From the NCBI RefSeq assembly GCF_021601385.1, contig NZ_BQHO01000006.1, forward strand, positions 124,001 to 188,000: a DNA stretch of 64,000 nt, given 5' to 3'. This DNA is from Pseudomonas parasichuanensis. Its GTDB lineage: Bacteria; Pseudomonadota; Gammaproteobacteria; Pseudomonadales; Pseudomonadaceae. Made by a program: the position numbers and the translations under genes. Below are positions 16,930 to 26,043 of this stretch, piece after piece. A model generated the notes under the pieces. It saw nothing but the letters and a program-made list of their open reading frames with translations, was not told the DNA's origin and searched no databases. How positions within the stretch are numbered: the stretch's first letter is position 1; every line of letters begins with the position of its first letter.

Positions 16930-16942
16930 GACCGAGCAGCGT

Positions 16943-17680
16943 TCAGAAGCCGTGCTGGCGCAACAACCGGGCGTAGCTGCCATCGGCTTTCATCGCCGCG
17001 ATGGCCTTCTCGAACAGTGCCACGACCTGCCGGTGCTCCGGGTGCTTGAGGCTGACCAGGATGTGCAGGCTGTTCTCGCTCAGCGGCGGGTCGACGAAGC
17101 TCACCCCATCACGCACCTGCTGCGGCTCGCGCTGCAGGTTGTAACGCGCCACGTACTCGTCTTCCACCGTCAGGTTGACCCGCCCGGCCGCAAGCATGCG
17201 CACCGCCGACGAGAAGTTGCGCACAGGCACCTTGTTCAGGCGTTCGTCACTGTCGAAGCCCGGTGAGTAGGCATAGTCGCGCACCACGGCGATGGTGAAG
17301 GGGTAGAGGTCGGCCTGACGCTTGAAGACGAAGCCTTTGCCCTGGCGCTGGAGCAGGCGTATGCGGTTGGTGAGGTAAGCGCCGGAGAACGCGCCGATAC
17401 GCTTGCGATCATCGTTGTACCAGGCGTTCACCAGTACATCGTAACGCCCCTCGCCAATGCCCATGAGCGCCCTGGCCCAGGGCACTTCCTCGAACGAAGT
17501 GGCGAAACCGGCACGGTTCAGCGCCGTGGTGACGATGCTGGTGGCCAGGCCGCCACCGGGCATGGTGGCGTCGGTAAAGGGCGGCCAGCTGTCGGCCACC
17601 AGTCGCAGTTTTTCCTGGGCGGCTGCCGGCGTCGCGCACAACAATCCCAGTACTCCAAGAACGCAAAGCAGTGGCCGCAT
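16943..17680 (-). CDS. Orphan periplasmic substrate-binding protein (SBP family 3)
   Basis: 245-aa secreted protein; signal peptide MRPLLCVLGVLGLLCATPAAAQ with cleavage after AQA-like AAAQ. The mature protein has the type II binding-protein fold of family 3 (amino acid type): LRLVADSWPPFTD, EEVPWARALMGIGEGRYDVLVNAWYNDDRK, then NFSSAVRMLAAGRVNLTVEDEYVAR. ATG at 17680 is preferred over a TTG six bases upstream because AAGGA is then 7 bp away. No permease or ATPase gene is adjacent, so it may be an orphan sensor-type binding protein rather than part of an ABC importer. Ligand unknown. Confidence 0.85.
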   Translation of the reverse strand: MRPLLCVLGVLGLLCATPAAAQEKLRLVADSWPPFTDATMPGGGLATSIVTTALNRAGFATSFEEVPWARALMGIGEGRYDVLVNAWYNDDRKRIGAFSGAYLTNRIRLLQRQGKGFVFKRQADLYPFTIAVVRDYAYSPGFDSDERLNKVPVRNFSSAVRMLAAGRVNLTVEDEYVARYNLQREPQQVRDGVSFVDPPLSENSLHILVSLKHPEHRQVVALFEKAIAAMKADGSYARLLRQHGF

Positions 17681-17905
17681 GCTCAAATCCTTTCGCAGTT
17701 GGGGGCCCCACGCTGAAGATGGCGATCTCTACTCACAACAGATCCTGCAGATTACACAAGCCGCATCCCGGCGACAGCGGACAATAATGTCATTTAGCCT
17801 CTATTTTGGCCGAACCCCATCGGAGGTGATTTGCAGCAAGGCCAGGCTCGTGCGCAGCGGCTGGATTTGCGATGATCGAGCGCCAATACAAGGAACTCAT
17901 ACCCC

Positions 17906-18358
17906 ATGTCCATCGAGTGGATTTGCAAGCACCACAGCGACCTCGGCAAGGAACAGCTGTATGCCGTCCTGCAACTGCGCAGCGCAGTGTTCGTGGTCGA
18001 GCAGCGCTGTGCCTACCAGGAAGTCGACGGGCAGGACCTGAGCGGCGACACCCTGCACCTGATGGGTTGGCAAGACGACAAGCTGGTGGCCTACCTGCGC
18101 CTGCTCGACCCGCAATCACAGGGGGGCGACGTGGTCATCGGCAGAGTGGTAACGGCCGCCGACGCCCGGGGCGGCGGACTTGGGCACCAGTTGCTGCTCA
18201 AGGGGCTGGAATGTGCCGAGCATTGCTGGCCGGGGACGCCGGTGTACCTGTCGGCGCAGGCGCATTTGCAGGGGTATTACGCCCGGCATGGTTTCGTGGT
18301 GGTGGGCGAGCAATACCTCGAGGACGACATTCCCCATATCGGCATGCGTAAGGGTTGA
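17906..18358 (+). CDS. elaA: ElaA-type GNAT acetyltransferase
   Basis: 150-aa single-domain GNAT N-acetyltransferase matching the ElaA family: LYAVLQLRSAVFVVEQRCAYQEVDGQDL near the N-terminus, acetyl-CoA binding loop IGRVVTAADARGGGLGHQLL, and AQAHLQGYYARHGFVVVGEQYLEDDIPHIGM at the C-terminus. Cytoplasmic. The acceptor substrate of ElaA proteins is not known. Divergent from the binding-protein gene, with about 220 bp between them that hold both promoters presumably. Followed by a nested REP cluster. Confidence 0.88.
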   Translation: MSIEWICKHHSDLGKEQLYAVLQLRSAVFVVEQRCAYQEVDGQDLSGDTLHLMGWQDDKLVAYLRLLDPQSQGGDVVIGRVVTAADARGGGLGHQLLLKGLECAEHCWPGTPVYLSAQAHLQGYYARHGFVVVGEQYLEDDIPHIGMRKG

Positions 18359-18365
18359 GATGGCC

Positions 18366-18594
18366 GGGGGCGCTGCGCGCCCCTTTCGCCGGCAAGCCCC
18401 GCCTGACAGGCTTGCACCTCCACTGTAGGAGCGGCCTTGTGCCGCGAAAGGGCCGCAGCGCGGCCCCAGTACCTCAGCGTGAACGCAAAAATCGCTGGGG
18501 CTGCTGTGCAGTCCTTTCGCGGCACGAGGCCGCTCCTACAACGGGCGTGCAAGACCGTTAAGTGGAGTTTGCCGGCGATGAGGCCAGCGCAGGC
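18366..18594. repeat. Nested REP cluster: type B pair inside a split type A pair
   Basis: A type B pair (18423-18540, TGTAGGAGCGGCC...GGCCGCTCCTACA) is flanked by remnants of a type A pair: TTTCGCCGGCAAGCC with CTTGCAC on the left and GTGCAAG with TTGCCGGCGATGAGGCC on the right. The outer halves are inverted relative to each other. Confidence 0.85.
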
Positions 18595-18623
18595 AACACA
18601 GCACCCTACCCTGGCACCCCTGA

Positions 18624-18926
18624 TCACGGATAACCCAGCACATCCCTGATCTGGCGCAGATGCTGGATGATCCACTGCTTGTCGATCGCCCCCCAGTCAC
18701 GGATGCGGTAATGCCCGGCATGGTTGCGGGCGCCGCTCTGCTGCTCGAACTCACAGACGATGTCCAGGTCGGCCAGCGCAGCGATGGTGTCCTGGGCGGT
18801 GCGCCGGGGCATGCCGGTGGCCTCCATCAGCGCCGGCACGCTGGTGGCGGTCTGGCTGTCGATCAGCCAGGCCACGTACAGCCGACGGTAGAAACTGCTG
18901 CGGGTCTTGCTCACTTCCGTGGTCAT
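18624..18926 (-). CDS. Small winged-helix DNA-binding protein
   Basis: 100-aa basic protein. Residues about 10-75 form a winged helix-turn-helix of the MarR/FaeA-like kind: FYRRLYVAWLIDSQTATSVPALMEATGMPRRTAQDTIAALADLDIVCEF, where PALMEATGMPRRTAQDTIAAL is the helix-turn-helix. Likely a local transcription regulator. Last gene of a minus-strand run: it starts 14 bp after the YgjP-like metalloprotease gene. Target genes unknown. Confidence 0.75.
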   Translation of the reverse strand: MTTEVSKTRSSFYRRLYVAWLIDSQTATSVPALMEATGMPRRTAQDTIAALADLDIVCEFEQQSGARNHAGHYRIRDWGAIDKQWIIQHLRQIRDVLGYP

Positions 18927-18940
18927 CTGTTGCTTGTCCC

Positions 18941-19441
18941 TCAGGTGTTGCCCGGCAGCTCCCGATAGGTCAGGTAGACGCGCAGGTCGAATTCCAGTTG
19001 GTGGTAGTCCGGCTCCATGTGCTGACAGAGCTGGTAGAAGGCCTTGCTGTGGTCGCGCTCCTTCAGGTGCGCCAGTTCGTGCACCACGATCATGCGCAGA
19101 AACTGCGGCGCGGCCTCCTTGAACAGCGAGGCGATGCGGATCTCTTTCTTGGCCTTGAGCTTGCCGCCCTGTACCCGTGACACCGCGGTGTTCAGGCCGA
19201 GGGCACGATGGGTCAGGTCCAGGCGATTGTCGAACAGCACCTTGTCCAGCGGCGGTGCGCTGCGCAGGAACGCTTGCTTGAGATCTTGTGCGTAGCCGTA
19301 CAACGCCTTGTCATTCTGTACCGTATGCCGCTCGGCATAGCGTTGGTCCAGGTAGGCGCCCAGGCGGCCGCTGGCGATCAGCTGACGCACCTGATCCTGT
19401 AGATGCGGCGGGTAGGCTTGCAGGTAGCGTAAGGCGGTCAT
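18941..19441 (-). CDS. YgjP-type zinc metallopeptidase (M48/DUF45)
   Basis: 166-aa protein with the zinc motif HELAHLKERDHSKAFYQL, the HExxH plus downstream His pattern of the YgjP/WLM-like family, and upstream AVSRVQGGKLKAKKEIRIASLF typical of it. Cytoplasmic, no signal peptide. The start MTALRYLQAYPP at 19441 is chosen because it matches the usual family beginning; an upstream TTG at 19480 is possible. Lies in the same orientation between the receiver-GGDEF-EAL gene (39 bp upstream) and the winged-helix gene. Peptide substrate unknown. Confidence 0.82.
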   Translation of the reverse strand: MTALRYLQAYPPHLQDQVRQLIASGRLGAYLDQRYAERHTVQNDKALYGYAQDLKQAFLRSAPPLDKVLFDNRLDLTHRALGLNTAVSRVQGGKLKAKKEIRIASLFKEAAPQFLRMIVVHELAHLKERDHSKAFYQLCQHMEPDYHQLEFDLRVYLTYRELPGNT

Positions 19442-19480
19442 CAGGGTGCAGGTCGGGGTAAGGAGCGCCGAGTTTACCAA

Positions 19481-21610
19481 TCACTCGCCCCAAGGGAATA
19501 CCGCCGGGAAGTCGCCAGCATCGGCGGCGGTCATCGGCCATGCCACCAAAAAGCCCTGCACGTAGGCACAACCCGCGCCCTTGAGCCATTGCGCCTGCGC
19601 CTGGGTTTCCACGCCCTCGGCAATCACGGTAATGCCATAGGCCGCGCACAATTCGATGACACTGCGCACCAATGCAATGTCGCCCGCCGAGTCCGGCAAC
19701 CGCGCCACCAGGTGGCGGTCGAGTTTGAGGGTGTCGATGGGCAGGTCGCGCAGCATGCGCAGCGAACAGTCGCCAGCACCGAAGTCGTCCAGCGCCACGC
19801 GGATGCCCATCTCGCGCAGTCGATTCACTTGCTTCACCGCCTCGTCGATGTTGTACCTCAGCGAGGTCTCGGCCACCTCGACCTCCAACTGGGCAGGCAA
19901 CAGGGCATATTCGTCGATCACCCGCGCCAGCTCGTCGGCAAGGGCCGGCATGGCGAACTGGGCACGGCTCAGGCTGATGCCCAGCACCAGCCGGGGCCCG
20001 AAGCGCGCACCCCATTCCTTGCGCTGGGCAGCGCCCTTGCGGTAGATCCAGCTGGCCAGGCGGTTGATCAGGCGTGCTTCTTCCAGCAACGGGATGAACA
20101 ACCCCGGCGGCACATCGCCGACACTCGGGTGTTTCCAGCGCAGCAAGGCTTCGAAGCCGCGCAAATGGCCATCGCCGAACGCCACCTGCGGTTGATAGAC
20201 CAGGTTGAAGTCGTTTTGCTCGATGGCCGCGCGCACGCCATCTTCGAGCATCAGCCGCGAGCGCGCCCGGCCATTGAGCTCCTGGTCATAGAAGCGGTAC
20301 TGCTGGCGCCCGGCCTGCTTGGCGGCGTACATCGCGGCATCCGCCGCGCGCAGCAAGCCCTCGACGCTGGAGCCGCAATCGGGGTAGGTGGCAATGCCGA
20401 TGCTCACCCCCAGGCTGACTTCCAGCCCATCCACTTCCTGCAGGCCCGACAGGCGTTCGAGCAGTTTCTCGGCAAAGCGCCCGGCCTGCTCCGGGTACGG
20501 CAGCCCGTCGAACAGCGCGGTGAACTCATCGCCACCCATGCGCGCCAGCAGCGCTTCGTCACCCAGGCAGTCCTTGAGTTGCTCGCCCACCCAGCGCAGC
20601 ACCTTGTCGCCGACCTCGTGGCCAAGCAGGTCGTTGATCCGCTTGAAGCCGTCCAGGTCCATGTACATCAGGGCCCGAGCCTTGTCCGCGCGTTCGTTGC
20701 GCAGCAACGCAGCTTCGGCGGCCTGGTAGAAGCCACGGCGGTTGAGCAGCCCGGTCAACGGGTCGGTCACCGCCTGGTATTCCAGTTGTTGATGCAGGCT
20801 GCGCACCACCGACATGTCCAGCACCGTCACCACCATGGCCCGCTGTTCGACGGGCAACGGCGCACAGGACAGCGCCACCGGCACCAGCTGGCCGGAGACG
20901 GTGCGCAGTTGGGCGTCATGCACGCGGAAGATCTGCCGGCCAAGGTAGGCCTGGTAGAAGTCTGACTCACGCCACAGGCTGGCGCATGGCAGCTGGATCA
21001 AGTCCAGCACGTGGGCGCCCTGCAAGGTGTCCACCGGTGCATCGAGCAGCCGCGAAATGGCGGGGTTGGCAAACCCGATGGTGCCCGCCTCGTCGACCAC
21101 CAGGATGCCCTCGGCGGCGTTTTCCAGGATCGAGGCGTTGAAAGCCCGCGCCGCTTCCAGTTCGCGGGTCAGGCGCTGCAGCATGCGCCGGTTGCGCTGC
21201 TGCTCCAGCTGGGCCTGCACCTTGGGCTTGAGGATTTGGGGGTCGAACGGTTTGAACAGGTAGTCCACCGCACCACTGGCATAGCCTTTGAGCACGGCCG
21301 CTTCGGACTGCTCGTTGGCGGTGAGGAAGATGATCGGGGTCAGCCGCGTGCGCTGGCTGCCGCGCATCAGCCGGGCGACCTCGAAACCGTCCATCTCGGG
21401 CATCTGCACGTCGAGCAGGACCAGGTCGACTTCGTGTTCGAGCAGCGCGCTCAGGGCTTCCATCCCGGAACTTGCGGTCAACACCTGCCAATCCTGGCGG
21501 GCCAGCAACGCCCGCATGCTGATGAGGTTCTCCGGGTAGTCGTCTACGACCAGTAGCACCGACCGACTGTCCGGAGGTTGTGTGTGAGCGACATCCATGC
21601 TGCTTCCCAT
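19481..21610 (-). CDS. Receiver-PAS-GGDEF-EAL response regulator (c-di-GMP turnover)
   Basis: 709-aa cytoplasmic signalling protein. Residues about 17-130: receiver domain with acidic pair VDDYPE, phosphoacceptor LLDVQMPEMDGF and KPF. About 150-265: PAS domain (ILENAAEGILVVDEAGTIGFAN). About 280-440: GGDEF domain with an intact GGDEF signature but no RxxD inhibitory site (GDEA at that place). About 455-700: EAL domain with EALLRW, DDFGAGD, DTLKLDR and AEGVET. The metal-binding Asn of the usual NxS motif is replaced by Ser (GISLSRAQF). Start may be ATG 21598, which has GGAAG upstream. Net output (synthesis or breakdown of c-di-GMP) is uncertain. Confidence 0.9.
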   Translation of the reverse strand: MGSSMDVAHTQPPDSRSVLLVVDDYPENLISMRALLARQDWQVLTASSGMEALSALLEHEVDLVLLDVQMPEMDGFEVARLMRGSQRTRLTPIIFLTANEQSEAAVLKGYASGAVDYLFKPFDPQILKPKVQAQLEQQRNRRMLQRLTRELEAARAFNASILENAAEGILVVDEAGTIGFANPAISRLLDAPVDTLQGAHVLDLIQLPCASLWRESDFYQAYLGRQIFRVHDAQLRTVSGQLVPVALSCAPLPVEQRAMVVTVLDMSVVRSLHQQLEYQAVTDPLTGLLNRRGFYQAAEAALLRNERADKARALMYMDLDGFKRINDLLGHEVGDKVLRWVGEQLKDCLGDEALLARMGGDEFTALFDGLPYPEQAGRFAEKLLERLSGLQEVDGLEVSLGVSIGIATYPDCGSSVEGLLRAADAAMYAAKQAGRQQYRFYDQELNGRARSRLMLEDGVRAAIEQNDFNLVYQPQVAFGDGHLRGFEALLRWKHPSVGDVPPGLFIPLLEEARLINRLASWIYRKGAAQRKEWGARFGPRLVLGISLSRAQFAMPALADELARVIDEYALLPAQLEVEVAETSLRYNIDEAVKQVNRLREMGIRVALDDFGAGDCSLRMLRDLPIDTLKLDRHLVARLPDSAGDIALVRSVIELCAAYGITVIAEGVETQAQAQWLKGAGCAYVQGFLVAWPMTAADAGDFPAVFPWGE

Positions 21611-21784
21611 TTTTAGACCGACCCTGGCCCGCTATTGGATCCGATCTTTACTCTAGTCAGGGCGACCGAAGACGCAACGCGGGTAGATGGCTAAGCGCCA
21701 TCGAAATTCATGTTAGCCGACTAACGGTATGGCGGTAGGTTGTGTGGGAATAATCCTTAACTGTAGCGCGATTGTTGCAGGCAT

Positions 21785-21810
21785 AAAAAAACCCGCATCT
21801 CTGCGGGTTT
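21785..21810 (-). terminator. Rho-independent terminator of fba
   Basis: On the minus strand AAACCCGC, a six-base loop and GCGGGTTT followed by a run of T. It lies 22 bp beyond the fba stop codon. Confidence 0.88.
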
Positions 21811-21831
21811 CTTCAAGCAAGCACCAACGGA

Positions 21832-22896
21832 TCAGTTGACCTTGGCCGCCAGCTCGCCCTTCAGGTAACGCTGGAACATGCCTTCCAGGGAGATCGGCTT
21901 GATCTTCGAGGCATTGCCGGCGGTGCCGAAGGCTTCGTAGCGGGCGATGCACACGTCACGCATGGCCTTGACGGTTTCACCGAAGAACTTGCGTGGGTCG
22001 AACTCGCTCGGGTTCTGTGCCATCAGGCGACGCATGGCACCGGTGGAGGCCAGGCGCAGGTCGGTGTCGATGTTGACCTTGCGCACGCCGTGCTTGATGC
22101 CTTCAACGATTTCTTCGACCGGTACGCCGTAGGTCTCTTTGATGTCGCCGCCGTACTGGTTGATGATCGCCAGCCACTCTTGCGGTACCGAGGAAGAACC
22201 GTGCATCACCAGGTGGGTGTTGGGGATGCGCTTGTGGATTTCCTTGATGCGGTCGATCGCCAGCACGTCGCCGGTAGGCGGCTTGGTGAACTTGTAGGCG
22301 CCGTGGCTGGTGCCGATGGCGATGGCCAGGGCATCGACCTGGGTCTTCTTGACGAAGTCGGCCGCTTCTTCCGGGTCGGTCAGCATCTGGCTGTGGTCGA
22401 GCACGCCTTCGGCGCCGATGCCGTCTTCTTCACCGGCCATGCCGGTTTCCAGCGAACCCAGGCAGCCCAGCTCGCCTTCTACCGAAACACCGCAGGCGTG
22501 GGCCATGGCCACGGTCTGCTGGGTCACACGGACGTTGTACTCGTAATCGGTCGGGGTCTTGCCGTCTTCACCGAGCGAGCCGTCCATCATCACCGAGCTG
22601 AAGCCCAGCTGGATGGAGCGCTGGCACACGTCAGGGCTGGTGCCGTGGTCCTGGTGCATGCACACCGGGATGTGCGGGAACTCTTCGATGGCCGCCAGGA
22701 TCAGGTGGCGCAGGAAAGGAGCACCGGCGTATTTGCGGGCACCGGCGGAGGCCTGGACGATGACCGGAGAGTCGGTCTTGTCGGCGGCTTCCATGATGGC
22801 GCGCATCTGCTCGAGGTTGTTGACGTTGAAAGCTGGGACGCCGTAACCGAACTCGGCGGCGTGGTCCAGCATCTGGCGCATGCTAATGAGTGCCAT
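21832..22896 (-). CDS. fba: Fructose-bisphosphate aldolase, class II
   Basis: 354-aa zinc-dependent aldolase that splits or forms fructose-1,6-bisphosphate. Class II signatures: [13 protein letters not shown] at the start, zinc ligand His in [48 protein letters not shown] and [11 protein letters not shown] with [11 protein letters not shown]. The start [10 protein letters not shown] at 22896 fits the family; the longer frame upstream is not coding. Last gene of the tktA-epd-pgk cluster, used in pseudomonads mainly for gluconeogenesis. Separated from pgk by two small lipoprotein genes. Terminator directly downstream. Confidence 0.97.
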   Translation of the reverse strand: MALISMRQMLDHAAEFGYGVPAFNVNNLEQMRAIMEAADKTDSPVIVQASAGARKYAGAPFLRHLILAAIEEFPHIPVCMHQDHGTSPDVCQRSIQLGFSSVMMDGSLGEDGKTPTDYEYNVRVTQQTVAMAHACGVSVEGELGCLGSLETGMAGEEDGIGAEGVLDHSQMLTDPEEAADFVKKTQVDALAIAIGTSHGAYKFTKPPTGDVLAIDRIKEIHKRIPNTHLVMHGSSSVPQEWLAIINQYGGDIKETYGVPVEEIVEGIKHGVRKVNIDTDLRLASTGAMRRLMAQNPSEFDPRKFFGETVKAMRDVCIARYEAFGTAGNASKIKPISLEGMFQRYLKGELAAKVN

Positions 22897-22996
22897 GGTG
22901 TATCTCTCTCCCGACAAGCGTCGTTTGTTTCGTGCAAGCCTGCCGCAGGGGCGGTTGCTGTTCAAGTAGTGTGGGCCACCGTGGCGGCCCGGCCAG

Positions 22997-23326
22997 TCAC
23001 GGTGCCTTGCAGCCCCGCCCAATCAGATCGTTGGTCGCCACCCAGTACACCAGGCCTTCCTGGCCCTTGGTGTGGAAGGCCAGCACGCCATCGCTGTACA
23101 GCGCGCCCGAGGCGCCCGGCTCGGACTTGAGCCGGTAGACCTGGTCGCCGCCGCCAAGGCGCACGTCGACCGCATCCTGTTTCGCATCAGTGAAGCGCCA
23201 CAGCACTTCGGTCTGGCTGTCGCAGACCCAGCGGGTCCAGTTGTCCGCCACCGGGGCGGGGGCGGGCTGCAGCAGCGAGCAGCCTGCCAGGGTCGCCAGG
23301 GCCAGTGCGGCCAGAAGCGCTTTCAT
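22997..23326 (-). CDS. MliC-like lipoprotein (C-type lysozyme inhibitor family)
   Basis: 109-aa lipoprotein: signal sequence [16 protein letters not shown] with lipobox LAGC at residues 13-16. The mature part resembles the MliC/PliC beta-barrel: [36 protein letters not shown], where the SGALYS and KGxEG stretches are those that reach into the lysozyme active site in known members. Two mature cysteines besides the lipid Cys (in VCDS and GRGC) could form the family disulphide. Lies between pgk and fba on the same strand. Lysozyme inhibition is inferred from similarity. Confidence 0.8.
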   Translation of the reverse strand: MKALLAALALATLAGCSLLQPAPAPVADNWTRWVCDSQTEVLWRFTDAKQDAVDVRLGGGDQVYRLKSEPGASGALYSDGVLAFHTKGQEGLVYWVATNDLIGRGCKAP

Positions 23327-23405
23327 CCTAAAACCTCGTCATGGGTCCGCTGTGCAGCCCCTCTTCCAAGACCACAAAACCCAGGCTTGGTTGCCAGGCG
23401 CCCGA

Positions 23406-23624
23406 TCAAGGGCAGCCTGGCGCCTTGCGCTGGTGCTCGTCGTCGTACTTTTCCAGGCCGTCCGGGCCCAGGCGCTTGTTGATCACCGGCACCGTCTCGG
23501 CCTGCCACTGGGACTGATAGCAGCCGCCCTTGTGGGTCTGCGACGGCTCGCCGTCCGCGCCCTTGTCGCTGGCGCAGGCGCCCAGCAACAAGGCCACGAT
23601 CATCACAGGCAATTGCTTGACCAT
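23406..23624 (-). CDS. Small lipoprotein of unknown function
   Basis: 72-aa protein with signal sequence MVKQLPVMIVALLLGAC, lipobox LGAC at 14-17. The mature part (ASDKGADGEPSQTHKGGCYQSQWQAETVPVIN) is short and polar with two further cysteines (GGCYQ and APGCP) that could pair. No family recognised beyond small Pseudomonas lipoproteins. ATG at 23624 has GGGAG about 8 bp upstream. It starts 32 bp after pgk and precedes the MliC-like gene, so it is probably part of the pgk-fba transcript. Confidence 0.75.
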   Translation of the reverse strand: MVKQLPVMIVALLLGACASDKGADGEPSQTHKGGCYQSQWQAETVPVINKRLGPDGLEKYDDEHQRKAPGCP

Positions 23625-23656
23625 CAGGTCGCTCCCTTTGCCAGGCGCCTTCGTGC

Positions 23657-24820
23657 TCAGGCCTTGGCCCGCTCTTCGAGAATCGCCACGGCTGGCAGGA
23701 CTTTGCCCTCGACGAACTCGAGGAACGCGCCGCCACCGGTAGAAATGTAGGAGATATCCGCGCCAACACCATATTTGTCGATGGCGGCCAGGGTGTCGCC
23801 ACCACCGGCGATGGAGAACGCGGCGCTGTCGGCGATGGCCTTGGCCAGCACCTTGGTGCCGTTGCCGAACTGGTCGAATTCGAACACGCCGACCGGGCCG
23901 TTCCACAGGATGGTCTGCGACGACTTCAGCAGCTCGGCGAAGTTGGCGGCGGTCTGTGGGCCGATGTCGAGGATCATGTCGTCAGCGGCCACGTCGGCGA
24001 TCGCCTTGACGGTCGCTTCGGCGCTTTCGGCGAATTCCTTGGCAACCACAACGTCGACCGGCAGCGGCACATTGACCTTGGCGGCGATGGCCTTGGCGGT
24101 GTCGACCAGGTCGGCCTCGTACAGCGACTTGCCCACCGGGTGACCGGCAGCGGCGAGGAAGGTGTTGGCGATGCCACCGCCGACGATCAGCAGGTCGCAC
24201 ACGGTGCTCAGGCTGTTCAGCACGTCCAGCTTGGTCGATACCTTGGAGCCGGCGACGATGGCGGCCATCGGCTTGGCCGGGGCCTTCAGGGCCTTGCCCA
24301 GGGCGTCCAGCTCGGCGGCCAGCAGCGGGCCGGCAGCGGCGACCTTGGCGAACTTGGCCACACCGTGGGTGGAACCTTCGGCGCGGTGAGCGGTGCCGAA
24401 GGCGTCCATCACGAACACGTCGCACAGGGCGGCGTATTGCTGGGCCAGCTCGTCGGCGTTCTTCTTCTCGCCCTTGTTGAAGCGCACGTTTTCGAACAGC
24501 ACCAGGTCACCGGCCTTCACCTCGACACCGCCGAGGTAGTCGGCAACCAGCGGTACCTCGCGGCCCAGGGCCTTGCTCAGGTAGTCGGCGACCGGCTTGA
24601 GGCTGTTCTCGGCCGAGAACTCGCCTTCGGTCGGGCGGCCCAGGTGCGAGCAGACCATTACCGCCGCGCCCTTCTCCAGGGCCAGCTTGATGGTCGGCAG
24701 CGCGGCCAGGATACGCGCATCGCTGGCAACCACACCGTCCTTCACAGGCACGTTGAGGTCTTCGCGGATCAGTACGCGCTTACCTTGCAGGTCGAGGTCG
24801 GTCATCTTCAACACGGTCAT
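23657..24820 (-). CDS. pgk: Phosphoglycerate kinase
   Basis: 387-aa monomeric kinase that interconverts 1,3-bisphosphoglycerate and 3-phosphoglycerate with ADP/ATP. Family signatures: [16 protein letters not shown] at the start, [51 protein letters not shown] and the C-terminal [19 protein letters not shown]. Starts 12 bp after epd. Standard length. Part of the tktA-epd-pgk-fba order common in gamma-proteobacteria. Confidence 0.97.
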   Translation of the reverse strand: MTVLKMTDLDLQGKRVLIREDLNVPVKDGVVASDARILAALPTIKLALEKGAAVMVCSHLGRPTEGEFSAENSLKPVADYLSKALGREVPLVADYLGGVEVKAGDLVLFENVRFNKGEKKNADELAQQYAALCDVFVMDAFGTAHRAEGSTHGVAKFAKVAAAGPLLAAELDALGKALKAPAKPMAAIVAGSKVSTKLDVLNSLSTVCDLLIVGGGIANTFLAAAGHPVGKSLYEADLVDTAKAIAAKVNVPLPVDVVVAKEFAESAEATVKAIADVAADDMILDIGPQTAANFAELLKSSQTILWNGPVGVFEFDQFGNGTKVLAKAIADSAAFSIAGGGDTLAAIDKYGVGADISYISTGGGAFLEFVEGKVLPAVAILEERAKA

Positions 24821-24832
24821 GAATGCAGTCCT

Positions 24833-25894
24833 TCAGGGCTGTTTGCTGCGGGTGGGGTGGACGACGTGCAGATAATGTTCGGCAACGTCGAGCATACGGT
24901 TGGCGAACCCCCATTCGTTGTCGAACCAGGCCAGCAGGTTCACCAGGCGGGGGCCGGAAACGCGGGTCTGGCTGGCATCGACGATGGCCGAATGCGGGTC
25001 ATGGTTGAAATCACAGCTGGCGTGGGGCAGCTCGGTGTAGGCCAGCAAGCCTTTGAGCGGGCCATCCAGGGCGGCCTCGCGCAGCACCCGGTTGACCTCG
25101 GCCGCGCTGGTATCGCGGGCGGTCTGCAGGGTGATGTCCAGGCACGACACGTTGACGGTCGGCACGCGTACCGCTTTGGCCTGGATTCGCCCGGCAAGTT
25201 CCGGCAGCAGGCGTTCGATGCCGCGCGCAAGCCCGGTGGACACCGGGATCACCGACTGGAACGCCGAACGGGTGCGGCGCAGGTCTTCGTGGTGATAGGC
25301 GTCGATCACCGGCTGGTCGTTCATCGCCGAGTGAATCGTGGTGATCTGGACGTACTCGATGCCAAATGCCTGGTCCAGCACCCGCAACAGCGGCACGCCG
25401 CAGTTGGTGGTGCAGGAGGCGTTCGACACCAGCAGTTCGCTGCCGGTCAGGCAATCCTGGTTCACGCCGTAAACCACAGTGGCGTCGACGTCGGCCTCGC
25501 TGGCCATTGGCTGCGAGAACAGCACGCGCGGCGCGCCGGCATCGAGGAAGCGCTGGCCGTCGGCGCGGGTGTTGTAGGCGCCGGTGCACTCGAGCACCAG
25601 GTCGATGCCCAGGGCGCCCCAGTCGATGCCTTCGGGGGTGGCACTGCGCAGCACTTTCACGCAGTCGCCATTGATATGCAGACAGTCGCCATCGACCTTC
25701 ACCTCACCGGGGAAACGCCCGTGGGTGGAGTCGAAGCGGGTCAGGTATTCCAGGCTGGCCTGGTCGGCCAGGTCGTTCAGCGCGACGATCTCGAAACCGG
25801 CCTTCGCCCCACGCTCGAACAGTGCGCGCAGGACACAGCGGCCGATGCGGCCGTAACCGTTGAGTGCAACTTTGTAGGGACGCGGGTGGGACAT
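24833..25894 (-). CDS. epd: Erythrose-4-phosphate dehydrogenase (GAPDH family)
   Basis: 353-aa NAD-dependent dehydrogenase. GAPDH-like: YKVALNGYGRIGRCVLRAL nucleotide-binding start, catalytic Cys in SNASCTTNC, His in TTIHSAMNDQPVID, and NEWGFANRMLD at the C-terminus. The ALNDLAD and AMNDQPVIDAYH segments are the Epd rather than Gap variant. Epd makes 4-phosphoerythronate for pyridoxal phosphate synthesis; in Pseudomonas the same gene position may also serve as a second GAPDH, which the sequence alone cannot settle. Start MSHPRPYKVAL at 25894. The longer frame runs through a REP pair and is not coding. Confidence 0.9.
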   Translation of the reverse strand: MSHPRPYKVALNGYGRIGRCVLRALFERGAKAGFEIVALNDLADQASLEYLTRFDSTHGRFPGEVKVDGDCLHINGDCVKVLRSATPEGIDWGALGIDLVLECTGAYNTRADGQRFLDAGAPRVLFSQPMASEADVDATVVYGVNQDCLTGSELLVSNASCTTNCGVPLLRVLDQAFGIEYVQITTIHSAMNDQPVIDAYHHEDLRRTRSAFQSVIPVSTGLARGIERLLPELAGRIQAKAVRVPTVNVSCLDITLQTARDTSAAEVNRVLREAALDGPLKGLLAYTELPHASCDFNHDPHSAIVDASQTRVSGPRLVNLLAWFDNEWGFANRMLDVAEHYLHVVHPTRSKQP

Positions 25895-25922
25895 AGGGGC
25901 TCTTGAACTCCGGCGGTTGAAC

Positions 25923-26032
25923 GGGGCCGCTGCGCGGCCCTTTCGCGGCACAAGGCCGCTCCTACAAGGGACTGCGTGCACAATACCCTGTAGGAGCGGC
26001 CTTGTGCCGCGAACGAGGGCCAAAGGCCCTCG
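25923..26032. repeat. REP pair, type B, between epd and tktA
   Basis: GGGGCCGCTGCGCGGCCC, TTTCGCGGCACAAGGCCGC, about 20 bp, then TGTAGGAGCGGCCTTGTGCC and an outer hairpin GAGGGCCAAAGGCCCTC. Falls within the otherwise continuous tktA-epd cluster. Confidence 0.9.
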
Positions 26033-26043
26033 CCTTGCCTGTA

